Assembly: GCF_016135805.1 (NCBI RefSeq)
Contig: NZ_JADWOX010000010.1
Location: 124,001 to 188,000 of the forward strand
Origin: Caulobacter hibisci
Lineage (GTDB): Bacteria > Pseudomonadota > Alphaproteobacteria > Caulobacterales > Caulobacteraceae
Length of the DNA stretch: 64,000 nt
Direction: 5' to 3'
Within the stretch, counting starts at the first letter, position 1. Each line of letters opens with the position of its first letter. The position numbers and the translations under genes were made by a program. Under the pieces are notes generated by a model. That model was not told the origin of the DNA and searched no databases. It saw nothing but the letters and a program-made list of their open reading frames with translations. Below, piece by piece: positions 7,640 through 15,458 of this stretch.

Positions 7640-9136
7640 TTAGTCGATCGGGTTCCAGCGGGTCTCGACCTGCTGGACGCCGCCGCGCTTGGGACCGCGG
7701 AAGTCGCCGCCGCCGCCCGGCTTGCCCTGGCGCTGGCCTTGGCCTTGAGCCTGGGCGCCGCCCTTGCCATGGCCGCCACGGCCGCCGTTACGGCCTTGGC
7801 CTTGGGCCTGACGGCCCTCGCCGGCGCCCTGGCCACCCTGGCCGCCGCCTTGACCGCCTCGGCCCTGGCCTTGGCCGCCGCCGTTACGGTTGCGCTTGCG
7901 GCGCAGCTCGGACGGGACGTTGTTGCGCGGGTCGGCCTTGCGCGGGTCGACGTACTTCTCGGCCGGAGCCAGCTTGTCGGCCACGGCCGCGGCGGCCGCC
8001 AGGGCCTTGTCGTTGCGGCGGTCGAAGGTCGGAATCTTCTGGCGCGTGGCCTTCTCGATGTCCTTCAGCAGGCTGCGCTCGTCGTCCGAGCAGAAGCTGA
8101 TGGCGACGCCGTCCTTGCCCTTGCGCGCGGTGCGGCCGATCCGGTGGACATAGGCCTCCGGCACGTTGGGCAGCTCGTAGTTGAAGACGTGGCTGATGTC
8201 GTTGACGTCGATGCCGCGGGCGGCGATGTCGGTCGCGACCAATGCCTTGACCTCACCCGCCTTGAAGGCGGCCAGGGCGCGCTCGCGCTGGCCCTGGGTC
8301 TTGTCGCCGTGGATCGAGGCGGCCTCGATGCCGGCGGCGGTCAGGTACTTGGCCACGCGGTCGGCGCCGCGCTTGGTGCGGGTGAAGACGATCGAGCGCT
8401 CGACGCTGCGGTCGGCCAGCAGTTCGGCCAGCAGCGGGCGCTTGCGCTGGGCTTCGATGTAGATCAGCGACTGTTCGATGCGCTCGACCGTGGTGGCCTG
8501 CGGGGTGATCGACACCGAGGCCGGGTTCTTCAGCAGCTCGCCGGCCAGCTTGCCGATCTCGCCCGGCATGGTGGCCGAGAAGAACAGGTTCTGGCGGTCC
8601 TTGGGCAGCTGGCTGGCGATCTTGCGGATCGGCACCACGAAGCCCAGGTCGAGCATCTGGTCGGCTTCGTCGAGCACGAAGATCTCGACGCCGCCGAGCG
8701 TGGCGCTCTTTTCGCCTAGGTGGTCCATCAGGCGGCCCGGGGTGGCGACGACGACGTCAACGCCGGCGGCCAGGGCGCGCATCTGCGGGCCGTACTTCAC
8801 GCCGCCGAAGATGGTGGCGACCGAGAGGCCCAGGTGCGCGGCATAGGCCTTGAAGTTGTCGGCGATTTGCGTCGCGAGTTCGCGGGTCGGCGACAGCACC
8901 AGGCAGCGGAAGCCGCGACGCGGGGCCGCACGGCGGTCCTCGGCCAGGCGGTGCAGAATGGGCAGGGCGAAGGCGGCGGTCTTGCCGGTGCCGGTCTGGG
9001 CGATGCCCAGCAGGTCGCGGCCCTGCATGACGATGGGGATGGCTTGCGCCTGGATCGGGGTGGGCTGGGTGTAGCCCTTGTCGGCCAGGGCCTTCAGGAT
9101 CGGCTTGGCCAGGCCAAGGTCGGTGAATTGAGTCAC
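7640..9136 (-). CDS. rhlE: DEAD-box ATP-dependent RNA helicase, RhlE type
   Basis: A 498-residue RNA helicase that unwinds RNA duplexes, in this group often linked to cold adaptation, RNA decay and ribosome assembly. All core motifs are visible: Q motif region (TPIQAQAIP), AQTGTGKT, PTRELA, VLDEADQMLDLGF, SAT in FFSATMPGE, and HRIGRTARKG. After about residue 375 the C-terminus becomes a low-complexity Gly/Gln/Arg/Lys-rich tail, typical of RhlE-like helicases and likely to bind RNA. The start is taken as GTG at 9136 (protein MTQFTDLGLAK), because upstream residues of the open frame are Arg-rich and unlike the family. Confidence 0.9.
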   Translation of the reverse strand: MTQFTDLGLAKPILKALADKGYTQPTPIQAQAIPIVMQGRDLLGIAQTGTGKTAAFALPILHRLAEDRRAAPRRGFRCLVLSPTRELATQIADNFKAYAAHLGLSVATIFGGVKYGPQMRALAAGVDVVVATPGRLMDHLGEKSATLGGVEIFVLDEADQMLDLGFVVPIRKIASQLPKDRQNLFFSATMPGEIGKLAGELLKNPASVSITPQATTVERIEQSLIYIEAQRKRPLLAELLADRSVERSIVFTRTKRGADRVAKYLTAAGIEAASIHGDKTQGQRERALAAFKAGEVKALVATDIAARGIDVNDISHVFNYELPNVPEAYVHRIGRTARKGKDGVAISFCSDDERSLLKDIEKATRQKIPTFDRRNDKALAAAAAVADKLAPAEKYVDPRKADPRNNVPSELRRKRNRNGGGQGQGRGGQGGGQGGQGAGEGRQAQGQGRNGGRGGHGKGGAQAQGQGQRQGKPGGGGDFRGPKRGGVQQVETRWNPID

Positions 9137-9346
9137 TGCGGACGTATCTTTCGTACGGTCGCGAGACGGCGCGCGCGGTCCTCGCACGGCTCGCCTGGCG
9201 GCGGGTCGGTGGGGAGCGCCCCGCGTGATACGGGCGGTCTATGAGAAGCTTTCAGGGCGCTCGACAGGCTGAACCCGCTGGGGTCCGTCACGCGGCTGGA
9301 GCGCCAATAGCGCCTATGGGCGCGGGGCTCATATCGGATATCGCAG

Positions 9347-9471
9347 GTGCGAAGTCAAGCGACGGCCCGAAAAGGCAAGGGGTTGCGGTGGTTTGGCGCC
9401 AAGATGCTCCCCCTCTGGGGGAGCTGTCGCGGAGCGACTGAGGGGGTCGACGCAGGCATGCGACTTCGCAC
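9347..9471. repeat. Palindromic repeat element bounded by 10-base inverted repeats
   Basis: GTGCGAAGTC (9347-9356) and GACTTCGCAC (9462-9471) bracket a 125-base unit. Its inner part, 9402-9447, is identical over 46 bases to the reverse complement of 19811-19856. The inner part carries the CCCCCTCTGGGGG core and the CTGTCGCGGAGCGAC core seen in other copies in this window. It lies in gene-free DNA. Confidence 0.75.
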
Positions 9472-10186
9472 TCCCGTGGAAATCCACGAAAGGTGATGGG
9501 GAGGCGCGGAGCGGCCGGGCGGAGCCCGGAGACCGTGATGGGTTTTAGCGTTTCGGCTTCGTCTGACCGCTCCGCCGCATCGTTGGCTCGAAGGACCGGG
9601 GGCGTAGGCGCTATTTCAGCCATTGGCCCGGCTAGCCCTCGGACGGGCAGGATCGACAGCCCCGCGGTAGTCCGGCGCGGCCTCGGCTGATCCTGTTGAA
9701 CCGGTTTGAACGTTCCCGGCCTGTCGACCCGCTTGTCGCGTCACGGAACGGCTGACGGCCCAATCACGCCTTCTGAGCGATCCTGCAAACCCGCCCTTCC
9801 CGCAACGCAACCAGCGGCCCCGCTCGATGCGATCACAGCCGCAACTTGGGCCGGTACCAAGAGCCCTCCCCATGGCTGGGATGGGTTTGAGTATGGGGGC
9901 GGTTTGGGCGCGTCTGATAAGTTTGGGCGATAAAGTTGTAGCGCGCTGTTTTGGTGGGACTCTTTTTCGAGTTCGCCGGGGATGGACGGCGCTCTATCCC
10001 CGTCCGCCCAACCTGAAGTCGCCTTCCTGGGCCTTGTGCCCAGGATCCATGGTTCAGCCGCTCAGACCTTTGCAGGACCGCCGAGGTCTGAGCGGTCGCC
10101 GGCATGGGCCCTCGCCACAAGGGCGAGGGAGGCGGGATTTGTTGCGGGGGCGGGTGAAACGGCAGACGCTTCGGAAGCTGAAAACA
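9472..10186. other. Gene-free region
   Basis: No open frame here has a recognisable product, a good ribosome-binding site or composition like the neighbours. The stretch from 9137 to 10235 as a whole carries only repeats and hairpins. Local features are a strong hairpin with 12-base perfect arms (10058-10069 with 10084-10095) and a second hairpin CCCTCGCC/GGGCGAGGG (10109-10129). A less GC-rich patch around 9890-9965 could be a decayed gene, but no product can be named. Confidence 0.5.
10058..10129. repeat. Two adjacent strong hairpins in gene-free DNA
   Basis: Hairpin one has perfect arms CCGCTCAGACCT (10058-10069) and AGGTCTGAGCGG (10084-10095) with a 14-base loop. Hairpin two pairs CCCTCGCC (10109-10116) with GGGCGAGGG (10121-10129). 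Neither is followed by a T run on either strand, so these look like repeat palindromes rather than terminators. Confidence 0.6.
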
Positions 10187-10234
10187 TCCCCCCTCCGGCC
10201 CTCCGGGCCACCTCCCCCAGAGGGGGGAGGATCT
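10187..10234. repeat. Palindromic repeat, GGCCC-core type
   Basis: The arms are CCCCCCTCCGGCCC and its partner CCCCCAGAGGGGGG, with the core CCTCCGGGCCACC. It closely matches 56251-56297 and, in reverse orientation, 19866-19912. This copy and the 56 kb copy are both preceded by GCTGAAAAC. It ends just before the stop codon of the GGDEF-EAL gene. Confidence 0.75.
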
Positions 10235-10235
10235 G

Positions 10236-12449
10236 TCAGGCGCGGCGCTCTTCGAGATGCTCCCCCGTTGAGGGCGCGGTCGGCGCAGCCGACTGCGGGG
10301 GAAGCGCCGAGAACGCCACCACCTCGGCCAGGCCGCGCGAGGCGGTCGTCTCGACGCCCAGCAGGGCGGCGATCTCGAGCGCGGGCTTGGGGCGGCTGAT
10401 GAAGTAGCCCTGGATCTCGCCGCAACCCTGGCGGCGCAGCTCGTGCAGCTGTTCCTCGGACTCCACGCCCTCGGCGGTGGTGGTGATGCCCAGGCTGGCG
10501 CCGAGGTCGAGCACGGCCTTGATGATGGCCAGGGCGTCGGCGTCCTCGAGGATGTCGCGCACGAAGGTCTGGTCGATCTTGATCTTGTCGAACGGGAAGC
10601 TGCGCAGATAGCTCAGCGAGCTGTAGCCGGTGCCGAAGTCGTCCATCGAGATCCGCACGCCCAGGGCCTTGAGGTCGTGGAGGATGGCGGTGTTCTGGGC
10701 GCTGTCCTGAAGGAGCACGCTTTCGGTGATCTCCAGTTCCAGTCGCTCGGCGGCCAGGCCCGAGGCGGCCAGGGCCTGGACGACGGTGGCGGCCAGGCGG
10801 CGGTCGCGGAACTGAGCGGGTGACAGGTTGACGGCCAGGCGCACGTGCTCAGGCCAGCGGGCGGCCTCGTCGCAGGCGGCGCGCAGCACCCAGTCGCCCA
10901 GGGCGCCGATCAGGCCGATCTCTTCGGCCAGGGGGATGAACTCGCCGGGCGAGACCATGCCGCGTTCGGGGTGGCGCCAGCGCAGCAGGGCCTCGCAGCC
11001 GGTAACGCGGTCGGCTTCCAGGTCGAACAGCGGCTGGTAGAAGAGCTCGAACTGGCCCTCCGACAGCGCCTTGCGCAGGTCGAGCTCCAACAGGCGGCGG
11101 GCCTGAAGCTGCTCGTCCATGGCTCGCTCGAAGAAGTGGAACGTGCCCTTGCCGTCGGCCTTGGCGCGATAGAGGGCCATGTCGGCCTTCTTGAGCAGTT
11201 CGTCGCTGTCGAGGCCGTCGTCGGGCGAGACGGCGACGCCGACGCTGCCGCCGATCACCACCTGGTGGCCGCGCAGGTCGAACGGGGCCTCCAGGGCCTC
11301 GACGATGCGGGCGGCCAGGCGCGTGGCGCCGGTCAGGTCGGTGAGGCCGGTCTGGACCACGGCGAACTCGTCGCCGCCCAGGCGGGCCACGGTGTCGCCT
11401 TCCCGCACGCAGCCGCGCAGGCGCTCGGCGGCGGCCTTCAGCAGGGCGTCGCCGACCGGGTGGCCCAGGGTGTCGTTGACCACCTTGAAGCGGTCCAGAT
11501 CCACGCAGTGCACGGCCACCAGGTCCTCGCGGCGAGCGGCGCGGGCCAGGGCGTCGGACAGGTCCTTCTGGAACAGCAGGCGGTTGGGCAGCTCGGTCAG
11601 CGGGTCGTAGTGGGCCAGGCGGGCGATCTGGGCCTCGGCCCGCTTGCGCTCGGCGATGTCCTCGGAGACGCCCAGCAGATATTCGGGGCGGCCGTCGGCG
11701 TCGAGGATGGCGATCTTCTTGGTGCGCAGGATGGCCGTCGTGCCGTCCTTGCGGGGGATCAGGTCTTCCTCGATCACCTTGACCTCGCCCGAGCGGGCCA
11801 CCTCGGCGTCGCGGGCGTGATAGATGGCCGCCTGGATCGGATCGTAGAAGTCGTCGTCGGTGCGGCCGATCATCTCCTCGCGGCTATAGCCGAGGATCTT
11901 TTCGCCGGCGCGATTGAGCAGGACGTAGCTCTGGTCGTCGGCGCGCTTGACGAACACCATCGACGGAATGGACTCGACGACGGCGGTCAGGAAGGCGCGG
12001 CTGCGTTCCTCGTCGGCCTTGGCCTCGGCCAGGGCGTTCAGGTTCTGGCGGTTGGTCTCGCTGGTGGCCTGCAGCAGACCGATCACCGTGCCGACGCCGA
12101 TATAGCGCCCGCCGTCGGTGACGATGAAGCCGCGCAGCAGGTCGGACGCCCGGTAGGACAGGCTGTCGCTGGTGAAGGAGGCCAGTTCGACATCGGCCTC
12201 GACGACCAGGGGCTCACTGTCCATCAGCACTTCGATGGGGCGGTTGGCGTAGAGGGCCCGGCCGTATTCGGCGGCCATGCGCAGGAAGAAGGCGTTGCGC
12301 TCGACCAGGCCCACGGGGCGATCGTCGGCGTCCAGCACCGGGATGATCAAGGTGTCGGGTTCCTCGCGGAACCGTTCGTACAAGGTCTTGCCCAGATCTT
12401 CCGCCCGCGCCGGGGTCAAGGAAGAAACCGTGTCACGCAAGGTAAACAT
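10236..12449 (-). CDS. CBS-PAS-GGDEF-EAL cyclic-di-GMP signalling protein
   Basis: A 737-residue cytoplasmic protein for cyclic-di-GMP turnover. Order: a CBS-like pair (about 1-140), a PAS domain (about 165-270, with ILGYSREEMIGRTDDDFYD), GGDEF (about 280-440, active-site motif GGDEF intact in VARLGGDEFAVV) and EAL (about 455-700, with CEALLRWRHPERG, DDFGTGYSSLSYL and KIDQTFVRDI). Both catalytic motifs are intact, so it may be bifunctional. The last roughly 25 residues (SALPPQSAAPTAPSTGEH...) look derived from an inserted palindromic repeat. The start at 12449 (MFTLRDTVSSL) is chosen over the upstream 12491 because the extra N-terminus is basic and unlike CBS proteins. Confidence 0.9.
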   Translation of the reverse strand: MFTLRDTVSSLTPARAEDLGKTLYERFREEPDTLIIPVLDADDRPVGLVERNAFFLRMAAEYGRALYANRPIEVLMDSEPLVVEADVELASFTSDSLSYRASDLLRGFIVTDGGRYIGVGTVIGLLQATSETNRQNLNALAEAKADEERSRAFLTAVVESIPSMVFVKRADDQSYVLLNRAGEKILGYSREEMIGRTDDDFYDPIQAAIYHARDAEVARSGEVKVIEEDLIPRKDGTTAILRTKKIAILDADGRPEYLLGVSEDIAERKRAEAQIARLAHYDPLTELPNRLLFQKDLSDALARAARREDLVAVHCVDLDRFKVVNDTLGHPVGDALLKAAAERLRGCVREGDTVARLGGDEFAVVQTGLTDLTGATRLAARIVEALEAPFDLRGHQVVIGGSVGVAVSPDDGLDSDELLKKADMALYRAKADGKGTFHFFERAMDEQLQARRLLELDLRKALSEGQFELFYQPLFDLEADRVTGCEALLRWRHPERGMVSPGEFIPLAEEIGLIGALGDWVLRAACDEAARWPEHVRLAVNLSPAQFRDRRLAATVVQALAASGLAAERLELEITESVLLQDSAQNTAILHDLKALGVRISMDDFGTGYSSLSYLRSFPFDKIKIDQTFVRDILEDADALAIIKAVLDLGASLGITTTAEGVESEEQLHELRRQGCGEIQGYFISRPKPALEIAALLGVETTASRGLAEVVAFSALPPQSAAPTAPSTGEHLEERRA
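10255..10303. repeat. Palindromic repeat copy inside the 3' end of a coding region
   Basis: AGATGCTCCCCCGTTGAGGG and ACTGCGGGGGAAG flank a core resembling the repeat at 9402-9447 (shared AGATGCTCCCCC start and a CAGTCG-type inner arm on the other strand). It is read through in frame by the GGDEF-EAL gene and supplies most of its C-terminal tail. Confidence 0.6.
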
Positions 12450-12694
12450 GGGAAATACGCCCTCCACTCGCGAGCGGAATGGCCGTTTCACGCCTAACGA
12501 TATGCTAAACTTGACCGTGTGGGCTGCGAGTTTCGCGAAAACTTCATGGCGCTGTCACAGTGATTTCCAGGCGATTTACTCTGGCGCTGCCCGCTGAATA
12601 CTCAGTGGTCGGATGATGTCGATTTGGCGTTGCGCGAGCATGGCCAAGCGTCCTCCCAAGGCCTAGGTAGGGCTCGATCCCAGGAGCCTCCGTC

Positions 12695-13594
12695 ATGCCC
12701 AGTTCCCTGCCGCTTCGCCATTTCCTGCTGGCCCTGGCGGTGGTGGCGGTGTGGGGGACGAACTTCGTGGTCATCCGCCAGGCGCTGAACCACCTGCCGC
12801 CGCTGACCTTCGCCACCCTGCGCTTCACCTTCGTGCTGCTGCCGCTGGTGTTCTTCCTCAAGAAGCCGGCCGTCGCCTGGAGGAATCTGGCGGCCTACGG
12901 CGTGCTGATCGGGGCGGGGCAGTTCGGCCTGCTGTTCGTGGCCATGAAGGGCCACATCTCGCCGGGCCTGGCCTCGCTGCTGATGCAGACCCAGGTGTTC
13001 TTCACCATCGGCCTGGCCATGCGGCTGTCGGGCGAGCGGGTGCAGCTCTATCAGTGGGGCGCCCTGGCCCTGGCGGTGGCCGGGATCCTGGTCATCGCCC
13101 TGCACGCCGACGCCTCGACCGTGACGCCGCTGGGCCTGCTTCTGGTGCTGCTGGCGGCGCTGAGCTGGGCCGGCGGCAACGTCACGGCCCGGGCGGCCGG
13201 GCCGGTCAACATGCTGGCCTATGTGGTCTGGGCCAGCCTGTTCTCGATCCCGCCGCTGCTGGTCATGGCCCTGTTGCTGGAAGGCTGGCCGGCCATGGTC
13301 GCGGGCGTACGCGCGGCGGATCTGGCGACCTGGGGCGCGGTGCTGTGGCAGTCGGTGGGCAACACCATGTTCGGCTTCGCCTGCTGGGGCTGGTTGCTGG
13401 CCCGCCATCCGGCCGCGACCATCACGCCGATGGCCCTGCTGGTGCCGGTGTTCGGCATGGGCGCCTCGGCGCTGCTGCTGCACGAGGGCCTGCCGGGCTG
13501 GAAGCTGCTGGCGGCCGGGCTTGTGCTGGCGGGGCTGGCGGTCAACATGCTGTGGCCGAAGATCCGGGCGCTGCGGGCGGCCGCGGTCGCCTGA
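12695..13594 (+). CDS. EamA-family (DMT superfamily) transporter
   Basis: A 299-residue inner-membrane protein with about ten hydrophobic spans in two repeated five-span halves, the drug/metabolite transporter architecture. VVAVWGTNFVVIRQALNHLPP near the start and the mid-protein LLAALSWAGGNVTARAAG are typical EamA signature regions. Closest in style to the amino-acid/metabolite exporters of the EamA (O-acetylserine/cysteine export) group, but the substrate is not identifiable. The gene stands alone between the divergent GGDEF-EAL gene and threonine aldolase, 71 bases before the latter. Confidence 0.88.
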   Translation: MPSSLPLRHFLLALAVVAVWGTNFVVIRQALNHLPPLTFATLRFTFVLLPLVFFLKKPAVAWRNLAAYGVLIGAGQFGLLFVAMKGHISPGLASLLMQTQVFFTIGLAMRLSGERVQLYQWGALALAVAGILVIALHADASTVTPLGLLLVLLAALSWAGGNVTARAAGPVNMLAYVVWASLFSIPPLLVMALLLEGWPAMVAGVRAADLATWGAVLWQSVGNTMFGFACWGWLLARHPAATITPMALLVPVFGMGASALLLHEGLPGWKLLAAGLVLAGLAVNMLWPKIRALRAAAVA

Positions 13595-13665
13595 CGGGGC
13601 GGCTTGATCGGTCGGCGAAAGCCCGGCATCGAGACGGCTGGTTCTTCCCGCTGAGTGTTTCGCCC

Positions 13666-14700
13666 ATGGCCCGCTACGACTTCGCCTCCGACAACGTCGC
13701 CGGGGCCATGCCCGAGGTGATCGAGGCGTTGGTCGCCGCCAATGCCGGCACGGCGTCGGGCTATGGAACCGACCATGTCAGCCAGGCGGCGGGCGATCGC
13801 ATCCGCGCCGCGCTCGACGCCGACGCCGAGGTGCGGTTCATGCCGTCGGGCACGGCCGCCAACGCCTTCGCCCTGACCCTGCTGGCCGCGCCGCACGAGG
13901 CGGTGCTGGCCCACGAGCACGCCCACATCTGTACCGACGAGACCGGCGCCCCGGGCTTCTTCGGCCAGGGCGTGGGGTTGATCGGCCTGCCGGGCGCATC
14001 GGGCAAGATCGAGCTTTCGGCGCTGGAAGAGGCCCTGGCCCAGCCCGACGTCTCCTACCGCCAGCCGGCCGCGGCCCTGTCTCTGACCACGGCCACCGAG
14101 TACGGCACGGTCTATTCGGAAGCGGCGCTGAAGGCGCTGGTCGATCCGGTGAAGGCCAAGGGCTACGGCGTGCATCTGGACGGCGCCCGGCTGGCCAACG
14201 CCGTGGCGGCGGGCTTCGACCTGAAGGCGGTCAAGCGCCTGGGCGTCGACATTCTCGTCATGGGCGGCACCAAGGCCGGCTCGACCCCGACCGAGGCGGT
14301 GGTGTTCCTGAACCCCGAGCATCGTCGGCGGCTCGACGCGCGGATCAAGCACGCCGGCCAGCTGGTCTCCAAGGGCCGGTTCCTGGCCGCGCCGTGGCTG
14401 GGCCTGCTGGACGAGGCCGGCGGAACCGGCCCCTGGGCGGCCCGCGCGGCCCACGCCAACGCCATGGCCCAGAAGCTGGCGGCCCTGATGCCCTACCCAA
14501 TCCTGCATCGGGTGGAGGCCAACGGCCTGTTCGTCGAGATGAGCGACGCGTCGCTCGACCGCCTGCGCGGCGAGGGCTGGTTCGTCTACCGGTTCCTGGA
14601 CGGCTCGGCCCGCTTCATGTGCTCGTGGGCGACCACGCCGGAGATGGTGGAGGAACTGGGCGCGGCTCTCGCCAAGATTGCTCTCGACGAACCCGTATAG
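13666..14700 (+). CDS. ltaE: Low-specificity L-threonine aldolase
   Basis: A 344-residue PLP enzyme that splits L-threonine or L-allo-threonine into glycine and acetaldehyde in the cytoplasm. It begins MARYDFASDNVAGAMPEVIE, with the family's DFxSDN start. The PLP-binding lysine lies in DILVMGGTKAGSTPTEAVV. HLDGARLANAVAAG carries the aspartate that contacts the PLP ring nitrogen. The length matches the family. The start at 13666 is the first Met giving the conserved N-terminus, although no strong Shine-Dalgarno motif is seen. A long perfect inverted repeat follows the gene. Confidence 0.9.
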   Translation: MARYDFASDNVAGAMPEVIEALVAANAGTASGYGTDHVSQAAGDRIRAALDADAEVRFMPSGTAANAFALTLLAAPHEAVLAHEHAHICTDETGAPGFFGQGVGLIGLPGASGKIELSALEEALAQPDVSYRQPAAALSLTTATEYGTVYSEAALKALVDPVKAKGYGVHLDGARLANAVAAGFDLKAVKRLGVDILVMGGTKAGSTPTEAVVFLNPEHRRRLDARIKHAGQLVSKGRFLAAPWLGLLDEAGGTGPWAARAAHANAMAQKLAALMPYPILHRVEANGLFVEMSDASLDRLRGEGWFVYRFLDGSARFMCSWATTPEMVEELGAALAKIALDEPV

Positions 14701-14712
14701 CAGCGCTAGCGT

Positions 14713-14748
14713 GCCCCCGACTGTTTCAGGGGTGAAACAGTCGGGGGC
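14713..14748. repeat. Perfect 16-base inverted repeat between genes
   Basis: Arms 14713-14728 and 14733-14748 pair without mismatch around the loop GGGG. The inner part reads TGTTTCA-GGGG-TGAAACA. It lies 13 bases after the threonine aldolase stop and 21 bases before the GTG of the next gene. No T run follows on either strand, so it could be a transcript-stabilising or terminating hairpin or an operator for the following operon. Confidence 0.7.
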
Positions 14749-14768
14749 ATATCTGGGGGCTTAAATCC

Positions 14769-15458
14769 GTGTCCGTTTTTCGTAGCGTCGCCATCACGGC
14801 GTGCCTGTTTCTGGCCGCCTGCACCACGACCAACACGGGTCTTGCCGACAAGTCGCCGACCAAGCCGGCGTCCGGCGCCAAGATCCTGATCGTCCAGCCG
14901 GACATCGAGCTTGGCCTGCTGACGGTCACCGGCCTGCAGGAGGCTCGCGCCGACTGGTCCACCGACGCCCGCGCCAACATCAAGCGCGAGCTGGAAGAGG
15001 CCGCCACGGCCAAGTCGCACGTCTTCCGCTCGCTCGACCCGACCACCGTCGAGGATCCGCGCGCCCTGCAGCTGCTGCGCCTGCACGAGGCGGTCGGCAA
15101 CTCGATCCGCGGCTTCAACTACGGCCTCTATTCGCTGCCGACCAAGAAGAGCTTCGACTGGACGCTGGGGACCGGGACGCAGACCCTGGCCCAGACCTAT
15201 GACGCCGACTACGCCCTGTTCACCTACGGTCGCGGGGCCTATTCGAGCGGCGGCCGCAAGGCGGCGATGGTCGGCGCGGCCCTGCTGGGCGTCAGCATGC
15301 CGATGGCCCAGCAATACGCCTTCACCTCGCTGGTCGACCTGAAGACCGGCAAGGTGGTGTGGTTCAACGTCGCCGTGGCCGGCACCGACTCCGACATGCG
15401 CTCGCCCGAGGGCGCGGAGACCTTCGCCAAGGCCCTGCTGAAGGACGCGCCGCTCTGA
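14769..15458 (+). CDS. Putative lipoprotein of unknown function
   Basis: A 229-residue exported protein. The signal peptide ends in a lipobox (FLAACTT, Cys at about residue 17), so the mature protein is probably anchored in a membrane on the periplasmic side. The rest is soluble, with a region EARADWSTDARANIKRELEEA and a C-terminal glycine-rich hydrophobic stretch (AAMVGAALLGVSMPM). No family is recognised with confidence. It starts with GTG at 14769 and its stop overlaps the ATG of the M48 protease gene (TGATG), so the three genes 14769-17298 form a coupled operon. A role with the protease at the envelope is likely but inferred. Confidence 0.8.
   Translation: MSVFRSVAITACLFLAACTTTNTGLADKSPTKPASGAKILIVQPDIELGLLTVTGLQEARADWSTDARANIKRELEEAATAKSHVFRSLDPTTVEDPRALQLLRLHEAVGNSIRGFNYGLYSLPTKKSFDWTLGTGTQTLAQTYDADYALFTYGRGAYSSGGRKAAMVGAALLGVSMPMAQQYAFTSLVDLKTGKVVWFNVAVAGTDSDMRSPEGAETFAKALLKDAPL

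Noticed and set aside
9241..10120. Several open frames of 60-110 residues in the gene-free region, e.g. 9288-9623 on the minus strand
   Set aside because: They run through the palindromic repeats, whose translation gives PPQSLRDSSPRGG-like strings, and have no family or ribosome-binding support.
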